From assembly GCF_016056305.1 (NCBI RefSeq), contig NZ_JAECZC010000029.1, positions 110,268 to 148,934 on the forward strand: a stretch of DNA of 38,667 bases, given 5' to 3'. Under the pieces are notes generated by a model. That model had not been told where the DNA came from, made no database searches, and was given only the letters and a program-made list of their open reading frames with translations. A program made the translations under genes and the position numbers. The number at the start of each line of letters is the position of its first letter. The stretch's first letter is position 1. Source of the stretch: Amazonocrinis nigriterrae CENA67 (GTDB lineage: Bacteria > Cyanobacteriota > Cyanobacteriia > Cyanobacteriales > Nostocaceae). This document shows positions 7,767-16,036 of the stretch, piece by piece.

Positions 7767-8135
7767 ATGATTAATATCAAAGATAATTTAGAACTTGTTC
7801 TTACTATAGTTGGTTTAATTGGGATAGTATTTAGAATTGCTCAAGTCAAAGCAGACATTGAAAGTTCTATTGATAAAGTCAAAGATGACTTAAAGGATGA
7901 AATACGTTTTATTAGTACAACCTTACAAGTAGGACAAGCTAAATCAGAAGCTAAAAAAGAAATGATAGAGTATTACCTTAATGACCTCTATTATCAAATA
8001 GACCACAAATTTATTAGAGCCTGGGAAGAAATTAAGGAATTGCAAAAATTTTTACAAAAAGATGGTTTTATAATTAGAGCCAAAACTTACACCCCACCAC
8101 CCGAACGCGCAAAAATTAAAATCGATGGGGTATGA
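7767..8135 (+). CDS. Small membrane-anchored coiled-coil protein
   Basis: A 122-residue protein and the last gene of the cluster, 18 nt after its neighbour. It has one N-terminal hydrophobic segment (about 9-25, LELVLTIVGLIGIVFRI), then a charged helical stretch with heptad-like spacing (about 27-110) and a short Pro-rich basic tail. The layout, an N-terminal anchor with a long helix on one face of the membrane, resembles small phage membrane proteins (holin or spanin-like) and also bitopic scaffold proteins. With the membrane segment in the 864-residue protein it links the cluster to the cell envelope. The exact function is unknown. Confidence 0.65.
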   Translation: MINIKDNLELVLTIVGLIGIVFRIAQVKADIESSIDKVKDDLKDEIRFISTTLQVGQAKSEAKKEMIEYYLNDLYYQIDHKFIRAWEEIKELQKFLQKDGFIIRAKTYTPPPERAKIKIDGV

Positions 8136-8320
8136 CTTGGAGCAATCCAAACAGGCGATAAACAAAGTAACTTGCGATCGCAACTCGTAACACCACACTA
8201 CAAGGTATTACCCTGTGGGGATTCATTTTAGTGGGTCTACATGCTGTGAAGACTGTTTCCTGTTTGTGTAAATGTAGTTGGTTTTAAAATTGACATTATA
8301 ATCACGTATCCACAAACACT

Positions 8321-8498
8321 ATGCTTTCAGAACGCTTTACCGCAGCCCTGACCTACGCCACGGAACTTCACGCTACCCAAGTGCGTAAAGGCTCAGGTGT
8401 TCCCTACGTGGCTCATTTATTAGGTGTTGCCAGTATTGCTTTAGAATACGGTGCAAATGAAGACGAAGCTATAGCTGCACTATTACATGATGCGATAG
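8321..8498 (+). CDS. HD-domain (SpoT-like) hydrolase, exon 1
   Basis: This is the 5' exon of a 188-residue HD-domain protein of the ppGpp-hydrolase (SpoT/MESH1-like) type. It carries the first metal ligands: a histidine in PYVAHLLGVA and the HD pair in LLHDAI, residues about 55-56. The reading frame runs 59 codons plus one G and is then interrupted by a group II intron starting with GTGTG. Joined to exon 2 (10966-11354) it reads HDAIEDQGG, the usual continuation of this motif, and the total of 567 nt is an exact multiple of three. Members hydrolyse (p)ppGpp or related nucleotides; the substrate here is not shown. Without splicing the protein ends after a few intron-encoded residues. Confidence 0.9.
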
Positions 8499-9103
8499 GT
8501 GTGTTTCGTTTCGCTTAAACAAGTGGAAACATTTGAGGACAGCGAGTCAAGGAAATCTAAACCTTGATAACTTAATCTCCGTGATGGTGAAATTCCATCC
8601 CTCTAGGTACAGGAGTGACAGCAAGTCCCCCATTGAGATTGGATGGCTTCTAATCTAGATGAAGCGGGGAATCCAAGGCGGTTATTCGGAACCCGACCGA
8701 AAAATCCCGTCAGGCATAGCTGGTCATGAGTAGGAATACAAACTCTCGTCTGAACCATCGTCATCGTGAACAAGCCTACGCGGGTTCTTGGGCTTGACCA
8801 AAATAGTAATGGTAACTAAGGAATGACATTCTACCGTGTCATTTAAGGTTGAATTTAGTTTCAACGCAGTACCCAATGTTCCCGGTGGATAGAGAGGCTC
8901 TAAAATCAGCGACAAACGGAGATTAGGAACGAAATAACCTGCTTATGGCTCTTTGAAGAGGTCGAAATTCAAAGAAGTAGCCAGCGCAAGCCATAAGCAG
9001 GAGGGATTGTCTCAGAAGCAAATGCCCGTCTGTAATGGGCGGGATAGGCTGACAGAGACACGGTGAATTGGAAGGTAAAGCTACAAGTAGTAGTAAATAA
9101 GTT

Positions 9104-10849
9104 ATGAGCGAGTTAACGACTACGTATGAATGGAAAACTATTCCCTGGCGAAAGCTAGAAAGGAAAGTTTTTAAGCTACAAACGAGGATTTACCGAGCCA
9201 GTCAGCGTGGTGATGTCCAGACTGTCCGTAGGCTGCAAAAGCTTCTGGTGAAGTCATGGTATGCAAAATGCCTAGCAGTTAGAAGGGTCACTCAAGACAA
9301 CCAAGGGAAGAAAACACCGGGAATTGATGGCTTAAAAAGCCTAACTCCGGTAGCCAGATTAATACTGGTGCATTCCCTAAAAGTCGGTTCCAAAGTTGCC
9401 CCAACTCGTAGAATCTGGATTCCAAAACCAGGTACAACTGAGAAAAGACCGCTAGGTATCCCCACTATATACGACAGAGCATTGCAAGCATTGGTCAAAC
9501 TAGTTCTAGAGCCAGAATGGGAAGCAAAATTTGAAGCGGACTCATACGGCTTTAGACCAGGTAGGTCAGTTCATGATGCCATCGCGGCAATATTCTCGCA
9601 CATCTCAAGAGTACCGAAATACGTACTGGATGCAGATATTGCAAAATGCTTTGACCGTATAAATCACGTCACGCTATTGCGTAAAATAAATACCTACCCA
9701 CAGCTACGAAAACAAATCAAATCGTGGCTCAAGGCAGGTTTTATGGATGGTGGAAGACTATTTCCTACCGAAGAAGGCACACCCCAAGGCGGTGTATTAT
9801 CACCACTTTTGGCGAATATTGCCCTCCACGGAATGGAAGCTGCCATACAGAAGGCATTTCCTAGACGTTCCCCCAGGATTAGTGGGAAAACCACAAAAAT
9901 ACCCGCACCTGCACTAGTTAGGTACGCGGATGATTTTGTGATATTCCATACCGATTTAGAGGTAATCAAAGGATGCCAGAAAGTACTGGATGATTGGCTA
10001 AAAGACCTAGGATTGGAATTAAAACCTAGCAAAACCAAGATTACCCACACTCTTGAGAATCATCAAGGTAATGTGGGGTTCGATTTCTTGGAATTTAATA
10101 TAAGGTTATATGCAATGGGGAAAACCCATTCTGTCAAAGATACTCACGGCAGAATTCTAGATTTCAAGCCCTTAATTAAACCTTCCAAGGAAGCGGTGAA
10201 AAAACACCTGCAAAAGATTGGGAAAATAATAGACTCCCACAAGGCAGCCCCTCAAAAGGCACTTATTGCCAAGTTAAATCCCGCAATTATGGGATGGGCT
10301 AGATATTATTCAACTCAAGCTAGCAAGGAAACATTCACCAAAGTAGACCATCTAATTTTTCAGCAATTATTAGCATGGGCAAAAGGCAGACATCCCAGGA
10401 AAGGAGTCAAATGGATTGCCGAAAAATATTGGACAGTCCAAGATTCCGTCAAATGGGATTTTAAAACCAAAGATGGAAAATTCCTACTTTGGAAACACGC
10501 CAAAATTCCTATTAAGCGACATACCAAAGTACAGGACGATAGAAGTCCTTACGATGGTGATTGGGCGTACTGGGGAAGCAGACTAGGAAAACATCCAGAA
10601 CTTACCACTACAAAAGCCAAGCTACTTAAACAGCAAAAAGGCAAATGTATACATTGCAGTCTTACTTTCAAGGACGGAGATTTAATGGAAATCGACCACA
10701 TTACCCCCAAATTTAAAGGGGGTAATAACAAACTAGAAAATCTCCAAATTTTACATAGACATTGCCACGATGAGAAAACAGCGGATGATTACGCCAATGT
10801 TTTCTATCCAGTAACAGAGGAAGATTATCTCTATGAAAATCCTTTCTAG
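9104..10849 (+). CDS. ltrA: Group II intron reverse transcriptase/maturase with HNH domain
   Basis: A 581-residue intron-encoded protein. An N-terminal RT-0/RT domain (about 50-340) includes KRPLGIP, a SYGFRPGRS motif, GTPQGGVLSPLLANI and the catalytic YADD at 274-277. The maturase (X) domain follows (about 370-460; GWARYY). The C-terminal HNH endonuclease domain (about 512-560) has two Cys pairs (CIHC, and HRHC near the end) around IDHI. The protein binds its own intron RNA, promotes splicing, nicks the target DNA and primes reverse transcription. All domains look complete, at the normal family length. It lies within intron domain IV. Confidence 0.95.
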   Translation: MSELTTTYEWKTIPWRKLERKVFKLQTRIYRASQRGDVQTVRRLQKLLVKSWYAKCLAVRRVTQDNQGKKTPGIDGLKSLTPVARLILVHSLKVGSKVAPTRRIWIPKPGTTEKRPLGIPTIYDRALQALVKLVLEPEWEAKFEADSYGFRPGRSVHDAIAAIFSHISRVPKYVLDADIAKCFDRINHVTLLRKINTYPQLRKQIKSWLKAGFMDGGRLFPTEEGTPQGGVLSPLLANIALHGMEAAIQKAFPRRSPRISGKTTKIPAPALVRYADDFVIFHTDLEVIKGCQKVLDDWLKDLGLELKPSKTKITHTLENHQGNVGFDFLEFNIRLYAMGKTHSVKDTHGRILDFKPLIKPSKEAVKKHLQKIGKIIDSHKAAPQKALIAKLNPAIMGWARYYSTQASKETFTKVDHLIFQQLLAWAKGRHPRKGVKWIAEKYWTVQDSVKWDFKTKDGKFLLWKHAKIPIKRHTKVQDDRSPYDGDWAYWGSRLGKHPELTTTKAKLLKQQKGKCIHCSLTFKDGDLMEIDHITPKFKGGNNKLENLQILHRHCHDEKTADDYANVFYPVTEEDYLYENPF

Positions 10850-10889
10850 CTGGACAACTGGTATGCATGACAAGCACCGATTCACTGAG

Positions 10890-10923
10890 GAGCCGTGTGA
10901 ATTGAAAGGTTCAAGCACGGTTC
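10890..10923 (+). ncRNA. Group II intron domain V catalytic hairpin
   Basis: A 34-nt hairpin opening with GAGCCGTG and closing with CACGGTTC, with a GAAA tetraloop on a short upper stem and a two/three-base internal bulge. It contains the conserved AGC triad of the catalytic core. The domain VI hairpin (about 10931-10957; AGCCAG pairing with CTGGCT) follows within 10 nt and leaves an unpaired A at 10958 as the likely lariat branch point. Confidence 0.9.
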
Positions 10924-10965
10924 TGAAGACGAGCCAGATGAGGCGACTCACTGGCTTAGTTCAAC

Positions 10966-11354
10966 AAGACCAGGGCGGTGCAGCAACGCGCGAAGAAATT
11001 CGCCGTCGCTTTGGCGACAATGTTACAGCAATTGTAGATGGTTGTACTGATGCGGACACCACACCTAAACCCCCTTGGCGACAGCGCAAGGAAGCATACA
11101 TTGCTCATATTGCTACTGCTTCCCCATCAGTAATACTGGTATCAGCAGCGGATAAACTCCACAATGCCCGCTCTATTCTCAAAGATTACCGTATGTTAGG
11201 CGAAGCTCTCTGGCAACGTTTTCAAGGGGGCAAAGAGGGCACTCTTTGGTATTATCGATCGCTTGTGGATGCGTTCAATCAAACTGGAAACATTGCCATA
11301 GCCAAAGAATTAGAACGAGTTGTGACAGAAATCGAAGTATTGGCGGCTAAATAA
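10966..11354 (+). CDS. HD-domain (SpoT-like) hydrolase, exon 2
   Basis: This is the 3' exon, about two thirds of the HD hydrolase. It restores the motif as ED after the HD pair and contains the later conserved segment VSAADKLHNARSIL with the second Asp metal ligand (about residues 117-130), followed by helical ...WYYRSLVDAFN. The frame from the intron end to TAA gives 129 codons plus the split one. An in-frame start upstream (10833) would lie inside the intron RNA and is not a real gene start. Expression needs intron splicing. It ends 112 nt before the convergent prs gene. Confidence 0.9.
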
Positions 11355-11436
11355 AAAATGAAGGTTGAAGGATGAAGGCTGAAAAAGTACATAGTTCATA
11401 CTTCATACTTCATAACCTCATGCTTGTTTGTGCAAA

Positions 11437-11456
11437 ACTGTAACGGAAATAACAGT
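11437..11456. terminator. Weak bidirectional hairpin between convergent genes
   Basis: ACTGT (11437-11441) and ACAGT (11452-11456) form a short inverted repeat between the convergent HD-hydrolase and prs genes, with CTTTT on one side and AGTTTT on the other when read on the opposite strand. The stem is only five pairs, so it is a weak candidate. The adjacent 11355-11425 holds short CATACTT-type tandem repeats. Confidence 0.3.
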
Positions 11457-11466
11457 CTTTTGTTTG

Positions 11467-12483
11467 CTAACGGAACATACTACTTACTGAGGTATCCTCA
11501 TGAATCCGCCAGATAGTTTCCCCTAGGAGATTAGCCACTGAAAGCACAACTAGTTGGGGAAAGCGTTTACTATCTGGTATAGGAATCGTGTTGGTGACAA
11601 TAACCTCCTCAAATAAGCCACTTGATAACCGCTCAATTGCAGGTGGCGAGAAAACTGCATGAGTTGCACAGGCATATACGCGACTTGCTCCTTCTTCACG
11701 CAGCAAACGCGCTCCTTCAGCAATTGTGCCGCCTGTGTCGATCATGTCATCTACTAAAACTGCCGTTTTACCCTTGACATCGCCGATGACATTCAAGACT
11801 TCGGCTATGTTGTGAGCTTGACGGCGTTTATCTATAATGGCCAATGGAGCATCATTGAGCTTGTTGGCAAATGCTCTCGCCCGTGCTACACCACCGACAT
11901 CAGGGGAAACAACCACAAGGTCAGGCAGGTTTTTGCTGGCTAAATAATCCAGCAACACTGGTGAACCATAAACATGATCAAATGGTATGTCGAAATAGCC
12001 CTGAATTTGAGCGGAGTGCAAATCCATTGCCAGAACGCGGTTAGCACCTGCTTCAGTGATTAGGTTAGCCACCAGTTTAGCAGTGATTGACTCTCGTCCT
12101 GCTGTTTTGCGATCGGCGCGAGCATAACCATAGTATGGAATTACTGCTGTGACTTGTCGTGCGGAAGCTCTACGACAAGCATCAATCATAATTAGTAATT
12201 CCATCAAATGATCGTTCACGGGTTGACAAGATGGCTGGATTAAATAAACATCACAACCACGAATCGATTCCTGGATTTGAACGTATAGTTCTCCATCCGC
12301 AAATCTTTTGCGAATCATTGGCCCCAAGTCCATGCCCAGGTAACGAGCGACTTCTTGAGACAGTTGTAAATTGGCAGAGCCAGAAAATAGCCGCAGGCGA
12401 TGATTTTCAGTCAGTCCTGTTGCAGCTGGTTGCACTTTTAAAGTTGCAGAACTGAGCACAGCAGATCCTCGATGTGCATTCAT
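11467..12483 (-). CDS. prs: Ribose-phosphate pyrophosphokinase (PRPP synthetase)
   Basis: A 338-residue enzyme making 5-phosphoribosyl 1-pyrophosphate from ribose 5-phosphate and ATP, the precursor of purines, pyrimidines, NAD, His and Trp. Family motifs are clear: FSGSANLQLS near 33-42, the Mg-ATP region PYYGYARADRK at about 116-126, DLHSAQIQGYF at 154-164, the flexible-loop DKRR at 218-221 and the PRPP-binding loop VLVDDMIDTGGT at 242-253. The N-terminus has about 25 residues beyond the usual ~315, a common cyanobacterial variation or a start chosen slightly too far upstream. It is monocistronic, convergent with the HD gene and preceded by a 927-nt gap. Confidence 0.97.
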   Translation of the reverse strand: MNAHRGSAVLSSATLKVQPAATGLTENHRLRLFSGSANLQLSQEVARYLGMDLGPMIRKRFADGELYVQIQESIRGCDVYLIQPSCQPVNDHLMELLIMIDACRRASARQVTAVIPYYGYARADRKTAGRESITAKLVANLITEAGANRVLAMDLHSAQIQGYFDIPFDHVYGSPVLLDYLASKNLPDLVVVSPDVGGVARARAFANKLNDAPLAIIDKRRQAHNIAEVLNVIGDVKGKTAVLVDDMIDTGGTIAEGARLLREEGASRVYACATHAVFSPPAIERLSSGLFEEVIVTNTIPIPDSKRFPQLVVLSVANLLGETIWRIHEDTSVSSMFR

Positions 12484-13410
12484 GGCAATAGTATCATTAG
12501 ATAATTAGCAGATTTAACTGAAATAGCCTAAAAAAAACATCTGTGAGTTTTGTTAAAGCTTTCATACAAACTTTAAACATTTCTCCATAAAATTATCGAT
12601 GGCTCGTTTTTAACCATTGTGGTAAACAAACCATTGATTGCCTGACTGAACATCAAGTCCGGGAAATAGTTCCATAGTTGAGATATTTCGGGTTAATCGT
12701 AAAAAACTAGAGTATCTCCGAGTAGGGCTAGATAAAGTATTGCTTATACTCATTTTATTTATAACTGAGAGCCAATCCTTCATAGTTTAAGCAATATTTA
12801 ACTGGGACTGGTGAAAGCAGAAACATGATTCAATAAATAGCCCAGAAGCATGTGAATGTTTGCTGAATCTTCTATAATCTTAGCTACAAAATTATAAACT
12901 AAGTAAACTATATTTCATTTCTAATTGAAAATTGCATAAAAAACTTTAATAATCTGGCAATTTAGTTGAATTTTTCTCTGCTTGATTCGTGTTTGTGGGC
13001 AAGAGTTAGGAGGTGAGTCAGCGTGGTGAGGCATCCCCACACGAGACCGTTGTTAGCGAGTCTTTGAACGTCTGAGGGCTACTTCAGTGCAGTGGTTCCC
13101 CTTGGGAGAAGGAGCGTTACCTAAAGGGCAGGAGCAGCCTACAATAGGAAAGTCAAAAATAGCCAGTGCGTTGCAGGGGTTTTCCCCGTTGTAGACGCGC
13201 TTTGCGCGGCTTCCCGCAGGGTAGCAACTAGCTCTCAAAAGTCATGGATTTTGAATTTTGAATTGATTTTTCTTCCATCCTCCATATTCAACTGGGGGTA
13301 TACCCGTTGGGTAGGGTAGAATATTGCCGCAGGTAACTGTCCGTCGCCGCTGGGATTTATCTTTGTGAGTGACTTCCTGCTCAGTTGCCACCACACTTAA
13401 TTGATCCATC
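12484..13410. other. Long intergenic region between prs and the kinase gene
   Basis: These 927 nt separate divergently oriented genes, so both promoters should be here, but I could not assign hexamers. The part from 12484 to about 12985 is AT-rich without coding appearance. From about 12995 to 13240 the composition changes to GC-rich mosaic sequence with repeated CAGGGG and CCCCTT patches and a CGCGCTTTGCGCG palindrome (13196-13208), like interspersed non-coding repeats of Nostoc genomes. No RNA gene was recognised. Confidence 0.5.
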
Positions 13411-15102
13411 ATGCAACCACCCATTACTGTTGGCACTGTCCTGCAAAATCGTTATCGCGTGATTCAAATTCTCGGACAAGGGGGATTTGGTAGAACTTAT
13501 CTGGCAGAAGACCAGAGGCGGTTTAACGAACTGTGCGCGATCAAGGAATTGATTCCACTGGCAAGAGAATCTCATGCTTTGGAGAAGGCACAAGAACTTT
13601 TCCAGCGAGAGGCCACTATTTTATATCAAATCGAACACCCGCAAGTACCTAAATTCAGAGAAAGATTTGAGCAAGATCAACGCTTATTTTTGGTGGAAGA
13701 CTACGTTGCAGGTAAAACGTACCGGACTTTATTAGCCGATCGCCAGGCTGTTGGTCAAACTTTTAGCGAAACTGAGGTTTTACAGTTAATACGCTCATTA
13801 TTACCTGTTTTAGAGCATATTCATAGTCGCGGCATTATTCACCGGGATATCTCACCGGAAAATATTATTTTGCGAGATAGCGATGCTAAACCGATATTAA
13901 TTGACTTTGGAGTGGTCAAAGAACTGGCAACACGTTTGCAATCCCCAGATACTACATCGTCTGTCACCACTGTGGGAAAACCAGGCTATGCTCCCAGTGA
14001 ACAAATGCAAACAGGACGGGCTTATCCCAATAGTGATTTGTATGGTCTAGCGGTAACAGCAATAGTGTTGTTAACTGGTAAAGAACCAACTGATTTATTT
14101 GATGAAAACCAACTGACTTGGAATTGGCAAAGGTGGGTAAGAGTCAACCCCCAATTTGCCCTGGTTTTGAATCGGATGTTGAATCGCATACCAAGCGATC
14201 GCTACCAAACTGCTGCTGATGTCGCCCAAGCTTTACAATATCCAGAACTACCCAGTGTCCCCAGTCCTCAGCTATCCAACTTTCAAACTGTCGCCGTGGC
14301 TCGCCGTCCTGACCCCGTACCACCACCAGTTGCACCCACCAGCAAACCTGATCCAGTAATTCCACCAAGCCCCAGTAGTAACTCTGTTTTAGATAATCCC
14401 TTGGCACTTGGGGCAATTGGTAGTGCTGTTGTGATTTTGGCGGGATTCGGTTCTTGGGCGCTGGTCAGTTCTATCCGCAGTCAGTCAAAAGCACCAACAA
14501 ATGAAACTGCACCACAAACCTTTCCTTCACCAGTTATTTCTGGTGGTACTACATTTGAACCTACACCCACACCTACAAGTACTGAGACTCAACCAGTCAT
14601 TTCTACTAGGCGTATCAATGTAAGAGATTCTGGCACAACTGTAATTGAAGATACTCTCAAGGCAAATCAAATTATTGAATATAGCTTTTTTGCGCCAGAA
14701 AAAGCCAAGTTGACTGCATTTCTCGACCAAGGAAGTGGCATTACGTTCTCAGTGTTGCGTTCTAATCAACAACCAATAGATAATAGTGCCCTGCAAGTTA
14801 CATCCTATCAAGGAATATTGCCGCTTACTGGTAGGTACACGATTCGGTTAACTTTAGCTCCAGGAATTGCAGAAAGTAACTATAACCTGAATGTGGCATT
14901 AGAAAAACCCATAGAGGCAACACCAACACTCACGCCCACAATCACACCAACACCAACACCAATAATTACACCGACTCCAACCCCAACACCAACAATTACA
15001 CCGACTCTCACACCAACACCAACACCAACATCTAATACAGAAACCACCCCACCTGTTGATAGCACGATAATACCAGTTCCTCAGCCAGGGACTTCACCTT
15101 AA
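13411..15102 (+). CDS. Membrane-anchored Ser/Thr protein kinase with extracytoplasmic domain
   Basis: A 563-residue Hanks-type kinase. The catalytic domain (about 12-275) has the glycine loop GQGGFG (22-27), the ATP lysine in CAIKEL (about 45), HRDIS at 144-148, Asn 151, DFG at 165-167 and the GYAPSEQ activation segment. The usual HRD-x-K lysine is Ser, a variant common in cyanobacterial kinases. A Pro-rich linker precedes one membrane helix (about 331-354). The external part has a beta-rich, PPC-like domain (about 405-500) and a Thr-Pro tandem tail (about 505-545; TPTPTP units). It phosphorylates unknown targets, and the outside domain may sense wall or ligand. It abuts bioD with no gap. Confidence 0.93.
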   Translation: MQPPITVGTVLQNRYRVIQILGQGGFGRTYLAEDQRRFNELCAIKELIPLARESHALEKAQELFQREATILYQIEHPQVPKFRERFEQDQRLFLVEDYVAGKTYRTLLADRQAVGQTFSETEVLQLIRSLLPVLEHIHSRGIIHRDISPENIILRDSDAKPILIDFGVVKELATRLQSPDTTSSVTTVGKPGYAPSEQMQTGRAYPNSDLYGLAVTAIVLLTGKEPTDLFDENQLTWNWQRWVRVNPQFALVLNRMLNRIPSDRYQTAADVAQALQYPELPSVPSPQLSNFQTVAVARRPDPVPPPVAPTSKPDPVIPPSPSSNSVLDNPLALGAIGSAVVILAGFGSWALVSSIRSQSKAPTNETAPQTFPSPVISGGTTFEPTPTPTSTETQPVISTRRINVRDSGTTVIEDTLKANQIIEYSFFAPEKAKLTAFLDQGSGITFSVLRSNQQPIDNSALQVTSYQGILPLTGRYTIRLTLAPGIAESNYNLNVALEKPIEATPTLTPTITPTPTPIITPTPTPTPTITPTLTPTPTPTSNTETTPPVDSTIIPVPQPGTSP

Positions 15103-15783
15103 ATGTTGAATACACTATTAATTACTGCAACTGATACCGACGCCGGCAAAACTGTTTTAACAACCGCCTTAGCAGCTTATTGGCAAAAATATTTCCCACA
15201 ACGTAGTTGGGGAATCATGAAACCAATTCAATCAGGGATTGGCGATCGCGAATGGTATCAAAATTTGTTTACACTGGAACAATCCGCCCAAGAAATTACA
15301 CCTTTATATTTTCAAGCACCTCTTGCTCCTCCCCTAGCAGCAGTGCAAGAAAATCGACAGGTGGATTTAGCTGTAGTTTGGCAGGTTTTATCAGAATTGC
15401 GATCGCGCCGTGATTTTCTGTTGGTAGAAGCCTTGGGAGGCTTGGGTTCACCTGTTACTGAAGAATTGACAGTGGCAGATTTAGCAGCAGAATGGCGTTT
15501 ACCAACAGTGTTGGTGGTGCCTGTGAGACTAGGTGCGATCGCGCAAGCAGTAGCCAATGTAGCATTAGCTAGACAAACACGGGTAAATCTCAAAGGTATT
15601 GTACTTAACTGCGTACAACCGCGTTCAGATGCACAAATAGCTGATTGGACACCACCAGATTTAGTTCAATCACTTACAAATACCCCAGTTTTAGGTTGTT
15701 TGCCTTATCTGGAAAATCGCACTGATTTAGATAAACTTGCTCAAGTAGCATCAAATTTGGATTTGGAAAGGTTACTGAGTTAG
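15103..15783 (+). CDS. bioD: Dethiobiotin synthase
   Basis: A 226-residue ATP-dependent carboxylase that closes the ureido ring of dethiobiotin from 7,8-diaminopelargonate and CO2, the penultimate step of biotin synthesis. The P-loop TDTDAGKT (10-17) matches the family TDTxxGKT. KPIQSG (about 40-45) is the second conserved block, and [10 protein letters not shown] (about 108-117) corresponds to the usual EGAGGxxxP loop. The ATG begins directly after the kinase stop (TAA-ATG), implying co-transcription, although no functional link is obvious. Its TAG stop lies inside the first unit of a heptamer repeat array. Confidence 0.93.
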   Translation: MLNTLLITATDTDAGKTVLTTALAAYWQKYFPQRSWGIMKPIQSGIGDREWYQNLFTLEQSAQEITPLYFQAPLAPPLAAVQENRQVDLAVVWQVLSELRSRRDFLLVEALGGLGSPVTEELTVADLAAEWRLPTVLVVPVRLGAIAQAVANVALARQTRVNLKGIVLNCVQPRSDAQIADWTPPDLVQSLTNTPVLGCLPYLENRTDLDKLAQVASNLDLERLLS

Positions 15784-15838
15784 GAGTTAGGAGTTAGGAG
15801 TTAGGAGTTAGGAGTTAGGAGTTAGGAGTTAGGAGTTA
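15777..15838. repeat. Short tandem heptamer repeat (GAGTTAG)
   Basis: About nine head-to-tail copies of GAGTTAG, starting inside the last codons of bioD so that its TAG stop is part of the first unit. Related arrays lie at 22672-22700 and, in the opposite orientation, at 24100-24130. Such short tandemly repeated repetitive sequences are typical of heterocystous cyanobacteria. Confidence 0.9.
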
Positions 15839-15855
15839 AGATTATTCTCTTTGTC

Positions 15856-15929
15856 CCCTCATCTCCCTCATCTCCCTCATCTCCCTCATCTCCCTCATCT
15901 TCCTCATCTTCCTCATCTCCCCTGCTCCC
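15856..15929. repeat. Tandem 9-mer repeat (CCTCATCTC type)
   Basis: About seven copies of a CCTCATCTC/CCTCATCTT unit, pyrimidine-only on this strand apart from the A, running into CCCCTGCTCCCC. A similar CT-rich tract occurs at 25363-25415. The following 15930-15975 is a GC-rich interspersed-repeat type sequence. No gene lies between 15784 and 16036. Confidence 0.85.
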
Positions 15930-16036
15930 CGTTCGGCTGACGCTCACGGCGAAGCCTGCTCCCCTTCGCTAACACAAAACCATTAAACTAGGAAAATAAC
16001 CTAAGTTAGCTGTACATAAACTAGCTTGTCTTCACA

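Larger units (their letters stand above)
8499..10965 (+). mobile_element. Group II intron inserted in an HD-hydrolase gene
   Basis: A 2467-nt group II intron. The 5' end GTGTG matches the group II consensus GTGYG. The 3' end ...TTCAAC has the expected AY terminus. Structured RNA (domains I-III) occupies 8499-9103, domain IV carries the maturase gene (9104-10849), domain V is at 10890-10923 and domain VI follows with a candidate branch-point A at 10958, 7 nt before the 3' splice site. Both junctions were fixed by restoring the host frame. Such introns self-splice with the help of their maturase and retrohome by target-primed reverse transcription. It lacks GCGATCGC sites and appears intact, so it is probably active or recently active. 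Confidence 0.93.

Noticed and set aside
233-8135. Interpretation of the cluster as a contractile injection system or a standard tailed prophage
   Set aside because: No sheath, tube, baseplate, LysM, terminase, portal or integrase protein could be recognised.
10833-10965. Apparent N-terminal extension of the HD-hydrolase exon 2 frame starting at 10833
   Set aside because: This stretch is the end of the maturase gene and intron domains V and VI; the real upstream part is exon 1 at 8321-8498.
12990-13240. Possible structured RNA gene in the GC-rich part of the prs-kinase spacer
   Set aside because: It looks like a mosaic of interspersed repeats; no known RNA (6S, RNase P, tmRNA, tRNA) pattern fits.
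14880-15065. Val/Gly-rich open frame opposite the kinase C-terminus
   Set aside because: It is the antisense of the Thr-Pro codon repeats and has no independent support.
15777-15929. Tandem repeats that might be taken for a CRISPR array
   Set aside because: Units are 7 and 9 nt and contiguous, without unique spacers; no cas gene is near.
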